Origin: Pilaira anomala | Taxonomy: Eukaryota; Mucoromycota; Mucoromycetes; Mucorales; Mucoraceae | Direction: 5' to 3' | DNA: 64,000 nt | Assembly: GCA_025716855.1 (NCBI GenBank) | Contig: JAIXMQ010000004.1 | Span: forward strand, 744,001 to 808,000 | Shown here: piece after piece, positions 10,980 to 26,165 of the stretch | Position numbering within the stretch: the first letter of the stretch is position 1 | How the letters are laid out: each line of letters begins with the position of its first letter | Program-made: the position numbers and the translations under genes | The notes under the pieces: generated by a model | Told to the model about the DNA's origin: nothing | Databases searched by the model: none | Seen by the model: only the letters and a program-made list of their open reading frames with translations

Positions 10980-13271
10980 TTATTTCGCTAAAATTTGTAT
11001 TCCACAAGCTTCTTCTTCGGTAACGTTTAATATAACAGGTCGATTGGTTGGATAATTTGGTAAATAATCGCATCTGTATTCAGATTTGCCGGCTCTAATT
11101 GTACAAATGGTGTTGATGTGACATAGTTTATCACAAGCAGGAGTCATGGGTGATTGTTTGTATCGATTCAACCAGTATAAATCAAATACTGAGTCATCTT
11201 CTTCCATTTCTTGACTAACTGTGTGCCACCAAGATGGACTTAATGGTTTATGTGTGTTATTTGGTGACTGATACAATTTATGAGCAGAATATTCCTTATA
11301 CCATTTCTACATAATTATATTTACCTTAGTTTTATGGATATAGTGATAAATTTTAATTTAAAACTTACAAGTTCATGATCCCATATGATGGATTGGTTTA
11401 AATCAGCAATAAATGTGTGTGAATCGATTACTTCAAATGTACCTGTATCAACAGAATAAGAGCTAAATATAATACTATTTAGTAACTCGTTATTTAATAA
11501 AATGTATTATACACGAACCGAAATCCAGGATTTAAATTGGGGAATGGGGTGATAGATGGAGCCATATAAGCAATTGAAATAGCATCTTCTACTTCTTGTG
11601 AATCTCCTTTATAAAATATTTGGAATTCATCCCTATAATACCATTATGTATGAATATTCATCGTTATAATATGTATTTCCAAACCTCCCTCCCCCCCCCC
11701 TCTTTTTTTTTTATGTTTACCTATGTGTATGTCCATAAAACTGACCAGCAATCACATGAGGAGCATACCGATTGATAATTTGATAAAAATAATTAGAGTA
11801 ATCATGAAAGCAGGACTCATCACCTGGGGAAGTATGTCCAATAATCCAAACTTTTTGTTTGGCATCTTCTGCTTTTTGTAAATGACTAATTAACCAGGCA
11901 AGAATACCGTTAGGATCTTTTGGAGCAGGTTGTTGATACAACCACCAATTTAAGTTGTAACAGAAATTAGTGTTGATGCTGATAAGCTTCAATCCTGGAA
12001 AGGGGTGACTAATGTAACTTCCACTGTTCTTATGTACACTAGGAAGGTAGCGAGAATCAATCCAACCTTTCCAATTATCAATCAGTGCAGTATATAACCA
12101 TTTCATTGTGAGATCTTCGTGTCTCTTTCCACCTGGTAACTTGGAACTCTTTAAAGGGAATAAGTTGGTAGGAGCAGATTCATGGTTCCCAATTGCCGGA
12201 TAGACCTTGGCGTTAATAAAATGAGGTGAATCAAAGTGTGCATGCAGTAATGCATAAGATGCGTCTTGAATGATTTGTGCTTTTGATACAGGCAATGTGT
12301 CCCAAACTTCATGTGGTGGTATATCGCCAGTTAAAAGGGCAAATGACGTGTTAGTGATAGCATTAGGTATATACTCCAACATGGATTCGATAAGCGTTAA
12401 AGGTGAGTCACATTCATATTCTCCCCAACGTGAAGCTTTCTTTAAAATATTATCAGGGTCTGTATTATCTTTCCTACAACAGATAGGTTTGTCGCATATT
12501 GTTTCTGTGTCTTCCTATAATATTTGTGAATAAAAGTTGAGGTAATATTTAATTATGTTGCTTACTTCGTATTCGGGATCGACATGCCAATCGCTAAGAT
12601 GAACAACTTCAATAGTCTGGTGACTAGGTTGATGGACATGAGGATGTTCTGGTCTAGGTTTAGGGAATGGGACTTCCCAAGGTATGACATCTTTTTGTTT
12701 TTTTTTAAAAAAAAATGTATATACCAATATTTTGTTTGTATTACTTACCAGGATAGGGACATGAATTAAGAATAGATGCACAAGCCAAGTGTCCATCTCG
12801 ACCAGAGATATCCATTGTCTATTTGAAAAGTCAATATGACTATACATAAAAAAAAATATTCCTTAATGCACTTACTCGTAAAACCTTACGAATGACTGGC
12901 CCTTGTTCTCTTACTAAACCTTCACACTTTTTTTTTTTGACGTATATACACGTTAGTTATGAAATATGCAAGTTAAAAATTTAACCTACCACTTGATCAT
13001 CTACTTGTTTACTACGTTTACAAACATTTGTCATAGCGGCCAATTGAATTATTTCAGGAAAATAACAAAACCGTTTAGTCATTCTCAAAAGAGAAAGACA
13101 TGAATTACAATTCTTTTCAGCATCGTCGGGATCTTTCTCAAGTAATGCGTTGACTGTAAGAACGAGTTGGTCTTCGAGTTGTTGCTGCTCGGTTTGTATT
13201 GTATTGAAAGGAGTTTGCGGGTATAAACAGTGTACAAGCGTTGTAAAAAACAGTAGGACAAGATACTTCAT
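10980..13271 (-). CDS. Secreted acid sphingomyelinase-like phosphodiesterase with saposin domain
   Basis: Predicted zinc metallophosphoesterase that hydrolyses sphingomyelin or a related phosphodiester outside the cell or in an acidic compartment. I chose the ATG at 13271 (MKYLVLLFFTTLVHC) because it gives a clean signal peptide; an in-frame ATG at 13289 would add MLKKKK. Exon 1 encodes a saposin-B-like Cys region (EKNCNSCLSLLRMTKRFCYF). Metallophosphoesterase motifs follow in order: HLSDWHVDPEYE, a GD motif near GDIPPHEVWD, GNHESA, GHTSPGDES and YGHTHR. The C-terminal Cys-rich segment (ACDKLCHINTICTIRAG) matches the ASM C-terminal region. There are about seven short introns. Confidence 0.9.
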
Positions 13272-14498
13272 TTTTTTTTTTTTTAACAAAGAGAGAGAAA
13301 AGAGAGTGTGGTTCGTTTTAGTGTATTTTCTCTCCGCGCATTAAGCTCAAACGACGCATAATAAAAATATAGGTGTCACAGTGAGACTCGATTGGTTTTG
13401 CCTGATCATCTTCAAAGTCATTCAAGGTCCTGGGATCCTCTTTTATACCGTTTGGGGGGTTCAGTTAAAGCAAACAATCGAAGATAGTATTTAATAATAT
13501 CAACTTACACACACACAAAAAAAAAGAAATGACATTCAAATCTTAGAAGAGTACATATACTTCAGTGAGGCATTACTAACAATAGATATTCAGAGAAAAA
13601 AGTATGATATTCTTGTTCCATTTGTGATACAGTTAATATGGTGCCATAGGGCCGATTTTTTGCTGTCATCACCAGATATTTGCCTATTAATGCTGCCGGT
13701 TATTTTTATGACTGGTGCTGTTGCTATGGCAGGTGTTGCTATGGCAGGTGTTGCTATGGCAGATGTTGCTATGACTAATACTGGTGTTGCTTTGGTTGTT
13801 GTTGTTATGTATGATGGTAAGTTATTTTTTTTTATATATAAATATTATGTTTCCAAACAGTTTCTAACAGTTTCTAACACACATTTTAGAAACATTGCTA
13901 TTTGTAGTCTGCTGGCACTTGAAAGCAAAAGGACAAAACGGTTGTTTAAGTGAGTTTTGACGAAGCTGTGTATCTCCTTCTTCTCTGTCCTCGTTTACGA
14001 GCGGTTCGTGCAGTTTGATCCTGGGTGTAATGGCACGTAAAACCATACGGATACCGAAGGGAGAGTTGGATTGATGGTTCGTATCTTGGTAGTCATCTCT
14101 AAGAAAGATAGTATATCATTGATTGTGTTGTGTTGTTGTACTTATCCGTTGTTAAGAGACTTTAGCAAAGACAAATCGCTTTCTTTTTTTTTTTTTTGTC
14201 CTGCTCAATTGAATTCTTTGTTACTTAATAAATAAAGATAGCTTTGACAACCTCTTTCCTATTTAAATCTTGGTTCGCAACCTTAAGCGTGATACTCAAA
14301 CATCATCCAGCACACAAAGCCGAAAAAATTGGTACATTTAATTGAATATGATTTTTTTTAAAAAAAAAAATGATTTAGTATATTATTATTAAAAAAAAAA
14401 GAGAGAGAGAAAGAGAGAGAAATTAAAAAAGAGAAAAATAAGAGAAATGCGATAAATAGTGTGTAATAAATAATAAAAAGGGGAAAATATTTTTTTTT
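13272..14498. other. Intergenic: sphingomyelinase promoter and ERG1 3' flank
   Basis: About 1.2 kb. On the minus strand, 14090-13864 is open (DDYQDTNHQSNSPFGIRMVL and onward, ending VRNC) and could be a small exon or gene remnant I cannot place. On the plus strand is a 15-bp tandem repeat (13720-13775). AG-rich and poly(A) tracts lie at 14350-14435. Confidence 0.4.
13720..13775 (+). repeat. 15-bp tandem repeat, about 3.7 copies
   Basis: Unit gttgctatggcaggt repeated head to tail: two exact copies at 13720-13749, one with a single change at 13750-13764, then a partial copy. It could encode a VAMAG repeat on the plus strand, but no supporting gene structure is visible. Confidence 0.85.
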
Positions 14499-16617
<2,119 letters not shown>

Positions 16618-19105
16618 ATGTTTTGGCGTTTTGGGTTTAATAGAACTTCAGTCATTGACGGTTTGTTAGAACAAGAAGATGTCACACTTGAAGAAATATT
16701 ATGTGATCAAGACATCATTCAAGAAGCTAAATCTCAAAACCCTAAACTTATTGAATTGTAAACACACACACTCTCTCTCTTCTTGGACCCTTTTTTTTTA
16801 ATTTTTAACCCCTTTTTCTCCCTCCCTTTTTTTTTTATATATGTAGTCTTTTAAGAAAAGAAAATATTGCTCATCTAATCGCACTTTTTTTTTCATTAGA
16901 CATTGAAAAACAAAGGTAAAAAAAAAAAAAAAGGAAAAAGAAAAAGAAGCTTCTAGTGTTTACTCATCTCTCTCTTCAACAATAGACTTCCTTTAATTGC
17001 TTGTGAAGTACTTGCGTGTGAAATACCTCAGTTAATTGACGCTATCGTTATTGAACATGTTGAAATTTTACAAGATTTTTGGAACTTTTTAAAATTACCT
17101 TATTCCCCAGACGCTTCTTATTCTTTTCAATCCTCTTACTTTTGTAAAATCATCACGATTTTCTTGACAAAACGTACAGTTGAAATGTTGGATTTCATTA
17201 AATCAACTCCGGTCAATCTCCAGATGATATTGTCACACCTTCAAAGTTCGGCTATCATGGATTTATTATTGACACTAGTAAGATTAGAAGAATTACCTGA
17301 AGCAAAAGGCACTGTACAAGTAAGTTGGAGAAGGTTCATTGTTATTTGATTATATTCATTATTTTATAATTATAGTGGTTAAATGATCATGGTTTATTGT
17401 TAAATTTGATTCATCGATTAAATCCTCATTTAGAAGCAAATGTAAGTAATAAAAATCAAAATGTGTCTTGATTTTAAACTTTTTTTTTTTTTTTTTTTTA
17501 TGTATATATTAGGAACATTGTACTGCACAACAATCTATTTGTGAAATCATTCGCATGTCACAAACAAGTTTACTAGAATCTCCTAGTATTGGTACAAACG
17601 ATTTTATTATTCAACTCACAAGGTAAATGTATATAAAAAGTTCTTACCAGTTTATATATTATATTTACCTTTTTTTCGTTAGTAAAGAAATCATGGAAAC
17701 CTTAGTAAAGTATATGTTGGATTCATCTGCACCCAACGCTACATCAACCCTCATCCACGGTGTGACGATCATCATTGATATCATTCGACATAACAACAGC
17801 GACATGGAACACGAAAAAATTGGAAATCCACCTCTGATCTCACTTGTACCTATGTTAACTGTCTTAACAAACCATATTGAAGATTTTAATTCTTTATTAC
17901 TCACACCTAAATCTTCTACCTTGACCTATCGTCCTTCTTTACCCGTTCCTTTAGGTTTTGAAAGACTCAAGATTTGTGAATTATTTGCTGAATTATTGCA
18001 TTGTTCAAATATGTCCAGTTTAAATCGTATAGTGGAAGAAGGTACTAATACACCGGGAGATTTATTGAAATTAGAATTTGTTCGAAATAAAGTCTTGCCT
18101 ACCTGTACAGTAAGTAATAGAATGGCATGTTTGTTTGATATATCTTCTTTTACTGATGCGTATGTATATAATAGGATTTGTTCTTTTATTTTCCTTGGAA
18201 CAATTTCTTACATTATGTAGTTTATGATATGTTACATCAAGTATTTAATGGACAAATGAATAAAGAATCCAATCGACAATTAGCGCTTGGTATCTTTATA
18301 CAAGGTAAATTAACCGAGAAAATTGTAGAAGCACAACTCAAAAACGATGCAGAATGGTAAAATAAGATTATTTCATTCTCATGTGTATATATACTTGTTG
18401 TCTTATTTATTTTATAATGATGATAGTGCAAAACCAAAAGGAATGCGATTAGGTTATATGGGACATTTAACATTTATTTCGGACGAAGTGATGAAATTAT
18501 TTGAAGGGTATCCAGAAGGAATTATCTCGGTTATAAAAGATTCTGTCGATTTAGATCAATGGCAAGCTTATTGTCTTGGTCAACTCAAAGAGACAAAAGA
18601 AAGAGATAGCTTACCTCTTGGAGAAATCAAACAAAGTATGCAAGTATTAGATGACGATGATGAAGATGAAATGGAGGATGACGATGAAGAGGATGATGAG
18701 TATAATACGGAAGCTACCTTGAGAAATCAAATATATCAACAAGAAGAAGAACAAGAAGAGCATTGGATTACGTAAGTTGACTTTTTTGTTTTTGCATTTG
18801 TGTTTGTATAAATATTTATTTATTTATTTTTTTCGGAAAGTGAGAATACAATGAACACAAGCCCTGGTGGTTTAGTCGTTTCACGTCAAATGGATCCACA
18901 AGAAGAAGAAGATGATGATGATGAAGTGGATTGGACAGGTGGATTCGGTCATTCAGTTCATAATAAAGATGAAGAAGAAGATCCATTTGGTGATTTTGCA
19001 AGTGGACCTGAAACCAAATGGGAAGAAGGATTCTCTACTAATTTCGCTGATATGAATGTAAAGACTGTAGAAGAAAAAAATGGATTAACACCTGAAAAAG
19101 CATAA
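16618..19105 (+). CDS. SAPS-family regulatory subunit of Sit4/PP6 phosphatase
   Basis: Predicted regulatory subunit of the PP2A-like phosphatase Sit4/PP6, which acts in cell-cycle and TOR-linked signalling. The start MFWRFGFNRTSVIDGLLEQE and the following DVTLEEILCDQDIIQEAKSQ are hallmark SAPS N-terminal sequence. The helical-repeat body continues through exons up to about 18640 (VLPTCTV, HQVFNGQMNKESNRQL, LAEKPKGMRLGYMGHL-like exon joins). The C-terminus is acidic and disordered (DDDDEDEMEDDDEEDDEYN, EEEDPFGDFASGPETKW), ending at 19105. About eight exons; introns such as 16917-16983 begin with gta plus poly(A). The DPFGDF motif resembles an adaptor-binding motif. Shares its promoter with ERG1. 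Confidence 0.88.
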
Positions 19106-19370
19106 TTGTTTTTTTTTTATTATTATCATTTTTGCATATATTATATTTTGATACTATTTACTATTATACTCCTTTTTCTTTTTTCTTTTTTATAATGTTC
19201 CTTGATTTATACTTTCCGAGATTCTAAAACGCTAAAATGTTTGTAAAATATATTCTAGAAAAAAAAAAAAAGATTAAGTTTCATAATTAATGAAACGTTA
19301 ATAAAATTCTATGTAGTTCAAGTTTATTTTTTTTAAAAAAAAAAAAAAGAGGTTGTTGTGATGTCAAAAT
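19106..19370. terminator. Convergent 3' ends (SAPS and amino-acid transporter)
   Basis: 265 bp between two stop codons, T-rich then A-rich, containing AATAAA-like sequence (for example aataaaat near 19302). Presumed shared polyadenylation region. Confidence 0.4.
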
Positions 19371-20550
19371 TTAAACTACACTTGGGCGGAAACTCCAGAT
19401 AGTACCTAATGAAGCCATCACGATAGAAACAATCAATAAAATACAATTGATAGTTGTCTCTGTACCAGATAACTTGAATAATTTCAAATGACATATTAAT
19501 GGAAAAATAATAGAAATTGTAAAACTAAACAAAGCGCCGAGTAAAGACTATATAATAATAAATAAATATTAATACATAGCTGATCTAAATAAATAAAGAG
19601 TATAACATACCATGACTTTATCAAATCCAGGAAAGATGAGAGCAAAGTAAACCAAGACTGCAGTGACCAAGACCCGTCCTACCATCGTCACCGTTTGTTT
19701 TCTCCAACAGTCAACATGATGTTCTAATTTTAACCAGGTTTCAACTTTTTGGTTATTGAACAAGAAGAGTTCCCAGCTTAGATTTAAAGGTTGTAACATT
19801 AATCCGTATTTCGCAAGTGGCGTTAAAACCAGTAACCAAATTGCAAAACGATTTAAACTTTGGCTATATTCTTCTATTAACGCCAAGTTTTGTGTAATCT
19901 AATTGCATGTTAAAATAGTGTTTACATATAACTACAACAATCTATTATTATTCTTATTATTACCTCTTGAAGTGCGTCTTGACCAAACATCAAATAGCCA
20001 ATAATAGACATAAATACATAGATGATAAATGTAATAAAGTAAGTAACGTTGACCATAGAATTATATTGAGCTGGGTTTCGCATATCTCGATAAATGGAAG
20101 GAAAGACAGCATGACCTGCAAAACCAGACATGATCAATCCGAAACTCAGGGGTAGATTAGAAATATCATTTGGAACAAATTCTGTATCCTGTATAAAAAA
20201 AAATTTTTTTTGTCAATACAGATAAAACAAACAATAACAAAAAAAAAAAAATTACCATGGGGTCAAAAAGACTACCTGGTTTCGTATCTTTTGAAAGTCC
20301 ATCATAAAATACAATGATTACCAAACACACACACCCAATAATTCCAATTAAACTCGTATACGCTAATTTCTTGATTGAAATAAATACGGTCGGTGTCAAT
20401 ACACAAAAGGATATCAATCGTGTTGTAACTAAGTCAAGTTGAGGAAATAAAGATTGAATTCCATCACCTAATAAAACAATCATAGCCACACTATTTTAAA
20501 CATATATGTAAATCAAATCTATATCTATTTAGAATGATGATAAAAAGAAA

Positions 20551-20588
<38 letters not shown>

Positions 20589-21368
20589 AATCGTGATCAA
20601 TTCAATAATAAATACTGTACTAATCAAATTTCTTCCATGATCTCCAAATGCTAATTGTCCCATATCTCCATACGTACCACCCATTTCATCATGATCTGGA
20701 TGTTTATGTACATTCAAACACTTTACAATCACTTTGGCCGTATAATTTGTCACAAGACCACAGAAGATCAAGATCAAAGTACCGTATAACCAGCCTGCTA
20801 AACGAAACGAAAGTGGTAATGCCAAGATACCTACACCTACCAACACGTTCACTGCATTAAAGATCGATTGAATAAAACTACTCTTATTATGTTCAAATCG
20901 TATCGATCCTGCTGCTGGATCCATGGATAACTTGCGAGATAAAATTGAACTGATGGTTGTATGACGTGATAAAGGTTCCAATGTAGGTTGTAAATGATCG
21001 GTTGTTGTTTGTGAAAATGTACGATACACTTTACCAGATGATTCACTAAGTTGAAAAATGTCAATATATATATATATAAAACCATCAGTGAATTTTTCTT
21101 TTTCTTTTTTTTTTTATTCTTACGAGGTCATGGTTTTGAATAATTGTTGTTCATCATCTTCTTCTTCTGCTGGCGCGTGTAAGGAAATACCGTCTGCTAC
21201 ATAAAGTATAGACGCACGCGAATAAGAACCTGCAAAGTTTTGAATGCTGGTTCGGATGGATTGAGGTCGTGAGACAGGTGTACCATGCGCTGAAAAGAAC
21301 TCTTCTTCTTCATGTAGACGAGAAGGATGTGTATTACTTGGTACTCTTATATTTTTAGTTTTAGTCAT
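19371..21368 (-). CDS. AVT1-like vacuolar amino-acid transporter (Aa_trans)
   Basis: Multi-pass amino acid/auxin permease family transporter; yeast Avt1 loads amino acids into the vacuole using the proton gradient. Starts MTKTKNIRVPSNTHPSR with a long hydrophilic N-terminus, typical of AVT1. The first transmembrane block, FIQSIFNAVNVLVGVGILAL, is the family's signature helix 1. It is followed by GWLYGTLILIFCGLVTNYTA and later helices in separate exons (TPTVFISIKKLAYTSLIGII, YFITFIIYVFMSIIGYLMFG, ALIFPGFDKVM). Ends with SLGTIWSFRPSVV-stop at 19371. At least six exons; one intron holds a poly(T) of about 33 (near 20552-20584). Confidence 0.88.
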
Positions 21369-23671
21369 ATTTTTTTTTTTTAAAAAAGAAAAGAATAGTT
21401 AAAGAAAAAAATAAGAATACCATGTATTGGTTTTATATACCTTTTCATTCCTGAAACAATGCACAGACTCGGTATGGAATAATAATAATAAAAAAAGAAG
21501 AAGGTTGATTGTGTTACAAATAGATGGGATGAACAGAAATGGTTATGACTTTTTAGAAACATTTTGTTTACTTAGCCCTTAGCCAACATAAGTAAGAAAA
21601 TTTTAGTAACATTTACACACAGTAAGCGCCCTTTTTTTTTTCAAGTTTCAGGTCTCTCTCTCTTTTTTTTTTTTTTTTTATAAGTTGACGAACGCATATT
21701 ATTAAGAAGCTTAAAATAATTGGATTTACTACATATATTGCTTACAAGTCAAAATATTGATTTATGTACATAATTTCATAAAGAAAATTATTTACCAATA
21801 GCAATTTGCTATTTGTCAATAAAGTCATGCTCTAACAAACAAAAAAACAAGAAAACGATCCATTGTGATCTTATTTATCTCTTCTTCTTTTTTTTTTTAT
21901 ATATACATGAAACTGTCAACCAAATACCACAGGATCAACTTTTTTTTTTTTTTTTTGTTCTACTTTAAGGTTAGGAGAAAAAAAAAATAAAGGTCTTGGG
22001 TTCATATAATAGTTTTGAATACGAGATAAAAAGGTTGTATTGTTTCATCTTTGTATTCTCAACGGAAATTACGCAACTGAGAAAGAAAAAAATCTGGGAA
22101 TACCAAGCTACAAAAAAAAAGTGGGTAGATAAAAGCTGACGTTTGACAGAAAAAAAGGGTGAGAAGGAAAAAAAAAAAAAAAAACGTCAATGTCCTCTAA
22201 TTAGGGCTAAAGTAGAGTGACATTAGTTCTCTTTAATGCGCACAGACACAATAAACGGTAGGGGGGAGGATAACAATTTTTACTTCATCTTTAATATTAT
22301 ATGTGCAGGTAAAAAAAAAAAAAAATAAAAAAATAAAAAAAAAGGGTCTCTCATATATATTTTTTTTTTCTGTGCCATTAGTTTCTTACATTATAAATGT
22401 ATTTTTATATATAGCTCTTTTAGTAACGAGCTCTTTATACAAGTATAATATAATACCTATCAGAAGTATCTCTCTTTTTCTCGTAACTAATCAAATCCAA
22501 TATTACCCAAATGTATGACGATAAACTAAATACATAATTGTGTACGACACAAAAAAAGACGAAATTAATTGATTTAAAATGCCTCTGTTTCTCTCTCTCT
22601 CTATTTCTACGAGTGTCACACACATCTACACATCATCAAATTAATAAAAACATGTGATGTAGGTTTATTTGTTCACTTAAATGATACTTAATAAATTTAA
22701 TTTAGCCTTGTTGACATATAATAATATTGTTTGAATAAAAATCCCAGTAGATGTTTAATACAAAGGAATATGTGTATGCTGTGTAACAGCAAAAGTTATA
22801 AAAAAGAAGAGAGATCTTAGTTAAATTTGATAGTAAATATAAAGAAACAGCCTCTTAACTACAATTAAGAAAGAATTGTAAGAGAAAAAAAAAACTGTTA
22901 GATGTTTGTTTCATACTCAATTCATAATTATATAAATTAAAGAACTTTGATAATTGAATAAATAGCAAGTATATAAAGTTGTTTTATGTACACACAGTTA
23001 TTTAAATTTAAGGTTTATACCGGTACTAAATTTTAATTAAAAATTTTAATACTTTGGTAAGGGCTATATAACAAAAACTGAGTATTTTTTATTTTTTTAT
23101 TTTCTCCTTTTAATCATCGATGCTTCAAATGAAAAAGTTTTATCTGTGGACAAAAAAAAACGAAAATACCAGGGCAAGCAAAATATGATTTTTAAAATTC
23201 CGCTACCAACTTCTCAGTAACTATGGTTACACAAACAATATCCATAATGATTATTTGTTTTGTTCAAATAAGAAGAGGATAAAAAATATTGGATTTTTCT
23301 CAATTAAAAATTTGGTGATTGATGATGTGAAAAATACGGATCTTTTTTCTGTTTAAAAGCATGTATGTACTTAAAAAGGAAATATGACGTAGTTATTACT
23401 CTCACTTTAATTGAATGATTTCCAACCTCCGCAAGTTTTTTTAACTATTTTTTTTTATTTACTTTTTTTTTTTTTTTTTTTTTTGTTTTTATTTCGTTTT
23501 AAAGAAAGTAATTGTTCCATTAAAGGTAAAAAAAACGAGAAAAGAGAAGGTTTTCTTCTTTCAAGAACTGACATTGATAAAAAATAAAAAGGGCTTTAGT
23601 ACGACATTGTCAATATTTTATATATTTGAATTATAAAAAAGAAGGCCTACCTTTTAAAAAGAATAATATTT
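21369..23671. other. Long intergenic region upstream of the bZIP gene
   Basis: 2.3 kb between two divergent genes. Very AT-rich with many poly(A)/poly(T) runs, the longest near 23464-23484. Short open frames lack any recognisable domain. Probably the bZIP gene's long 5' region plus the transporter promoter. No mobile element recognised. Confidence 0.5.
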
Positions 23672-25173
23672 ATGAAGAAAAGTATGACTAGTATTGTTGA
23701 AAAAGAAAAAGAAAATACACCTGGTAAAAAAAAAAAAAAAAAAAAAAATGAATAAGTAGAAAGTGTTTCTATGGTTATTAATATATGTTCAATATATAGA
23801 TCATACTCCACCTATGGCAGTATTACCTTTAAATTCTAGTACGAAATTGGATCAAGAACCAAACCCATTTGAACAAAGTTTTTCAGGTGCTTCAGTGGAT
23901 GATAAACCAACTTCTATTAAATTACCACCTGTAGCATCAATTACTAGTCCAGCAGTGAAATCTGCATCCGTACCACCTGTTATAGGAGGAGGTATTTTAC
24001 CAAAAGAAGTATCAAATCAATTTAATTGGGATACTCTTAGAACAGGGCCATTATCACCTTCTATGTTACAAGGTCCTGCTAACCCAGAAGATTATTATCA
24101 AAAGGGTCCACAACCACAACCACAAAGAGTACATAATCCAAATTATTCTGCTAGAAGTTCGTTTTCTTCTACTGCAAATGAAATTCAATACATGCAACAA
24201 CAACCACAACAACATCAACCAGTTAAAATTGAACATGATGTCTATTCTCATCGTATGCATCCTCAACAACAACAACAACAACAACAGCAACAGCAGCAAC
24301 AACATCTTCATCAACATCATCAACACCAACATCAACAACAACAACATTTACAACATCCACCACAACCGCAACCTCAACCTCAACCTCGAAAGAGAAAACA
24401 ATCAGATGATACTCAATCAATGGATAGTAACCATTCTTCTGTTCAAAATAAATCAAAAAGAGGTAGAAGAAAGTCTTCAGTGTTAGATCCTGATGAAGAA
24501 GAAAATAGAAGGAGATCAAGAGCTTCCAGTAGTAAAGAACCAGAAGATGATGAAAAAAGAAAAAACTTTTTAGAAAGAAATAGAATAGGTATAGAATAAG
24601 TTTTGACTAAGCAAAAAAAAAAAAAAAAAAAATTATTAATACTAATTTTTTTTTTTTCTGACAGCTGCTTTAAAATGTCGTCAAAGAAAAAAACAGTGGT
24701 TAAGTAACCTTCAATCTAAAGTTGAATTTTTATCAAGTGATAACGAAAGACTTCAACATCAATCTGATTCCTTAAAAGAAGAAATTGTGAATCTAAAGAC
24801 ATTGTTACTAGCGCATAAAGAATGTCCAGTAGCACAATCGAACGGTTTCCATGCTAACGCTATTCAAAAAGCTATGCCTACCATGTTAACACAACAACAC
24901 ATGATGAATAGGAGTGCTCCTATTGTACCTCATTATAATAACAGATCTCAACAGGCAGCAGTACCACCACCACCACCACCTCAACAACATCATTCTACTC
25001 CCCCTCCTCCCCCTCCACCTCCATCTACATCACAACCAACCGCTTCGGCCGCCCCTCGGTTTCAAAGAGCCAACATAGTTGGTTTACCTGCACAAGGACA
25101 ACAAGAATCAAATAATCAAGGTATGATTACAAGTAGTGGAACTGGTGGTACATCAAGTGTGTTAAGATTTTAA
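23672..25173 (+). CDS. ATF/CREB-type bZIP transcription factor with polyglutamine tract
   Basis: Predicted nuclear stress-response factor of the Atf1/ATF2 class. Three exons (23672-23723, 23800-24588, 24665-25173) join in frame to give 449 aa. The N-terminus has PNPFEQSF, and a middle region runs from LPPVASITSPAVKSASVPPV to NQFNWDTLRTGPLSPSML, as in Atf1-like proteins. A long Gln/His tract follows (about 24260-24390), then a nuclear basic stretch. The bZIP runs from KRKNFLERNRIAALKCRQRK through a zipper (LQSKVEFLSSDNERL...). The basic region is interrupted by intron 2, after the NRI codons. The tail is Pro-rich and ends at 25173. The exact family member is uncertain. Confidence 0.9.
24262..24395 (+). 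repeat. CAA/CAG/CAT repeat encoding the Gln/His tract
   Basis: A run of caacaa/cagcag/cat triplets inside the bZIP ORF encoding polyglutamine with histidines. Likely to vary in length between strains. Confidence 0.85.
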
Positions 25174-25414
25174 AAACAAAGACAAAAAAAAAACACCTAA
25201 TATATATATATATATATATATGCATATACCATTACCTCTTCCTTTCTTCTCCTTTTTATTATTTGTATTTTTTTTTCTTTTCCTTCAAATATTTTTTTTT
25301 TTTCCCCCGTATTAATAATAAAAAAAATGCAACACCAATTTTATTTATAAACTGTACAATAAGAAAAAAAAGAGAAACCGTTCAACAAACAATTTCAGTT
25401 GAACGGTACCAAGG

Positions 25415-25896
25415 TTATCTCTTTTTAAATCCAAACTTTTTCCGCTCGTAAAATAAGTCTGTTTTTGAAGAACCAAGGTTGATAATCTTGGGACATCCTT
25501 CGCGATCCTTTTCTAATCTCGTACAGCCTACACAGTAATAAGCATCAGAAACACCGGCTCCTCCACAAATTACACAACGACCTTGGAAAGAACCTATATT
25601 CAATCGTCAGTTTTTTTTTTTTTTTTCCTGTAAAAACATATTCGTCTTCTCTTTGAAAAAAAAACTTACCAAAGTTACATTCATCGCAAATACGTACTAA
25701 TGTTGCAGGTCTGACATAACTATTTTTTTTTTTTTTTTTTTTTTTTTTGGTAAGTATTGATTTTGTATGCTATTTCTTTTTCTTTTTCTTACCTATCACA
25801 AATGACGCATTTACCATCACATTTTTCGCATAAACGACCAATGGCAATACCAGGTTGTTTACGGCAAAAAATCAAATCAGGATGATGTTTAGCCAT
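25415..25896 (-). CDS. RDS3: Splicing factor PHF5A/RDS3 (SF3b subunit)
   Basis: Small zinc-knot protein of the SF3b complex of U2 snRNP, which helps grip the branch-point adenosine. Exons 25896-25793, 25719-25670 and 25593-25415 total 333 nt and encode exactly 110 aa, the family's usual length. The sequence is almost identical to PHF5A from other eukaryotes as I recall it: [58 protein letters not shown] and [18 protein letters not shown]. All CxxC pairs are present. Intron 1 (25792-25720) is odd: its 3' splice site is preceded by about 28 A residues. Confidence 0.98.
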
Positions 25897-26165
25897 TTCT
25901 TTTAAAAAAAAAAAAACCTTTGCAAGAAAAAAAAAAAAAAAAAAAAAAAATGGGCGCTTTATTTTCATACTTAATGTTTTTTGAATATGAATTTGCGCTG
26001 GGATTAGAAAATTTTTGCGTTGTTGACCTTAAAAAAATATTTGCGCCAAAGGTAAGAATAATTTTGGCGTTGCTTAGTAATAAAAAAAAAAAAATATAAT
26101 CACCAAAAGATTGTAAGCGATTCATTTGCTTTTTTCTTTTATTTAATTCAAACATTCTAACAAAC

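Noticed and set aside
22303..22623. Short ORFs in the long bZIP upstream region
   Set aside because: They consist of poly-Lys/poly-Phe from homopolymers and lack any protein-like feature.
24066..24519. Poly-Leu, poly-Asn and poly-Val frames around the bZIP gene
   Set aside because: These are other-frame readings of the CAA/CAT repeat that encodes the bZIP polyglutamine.
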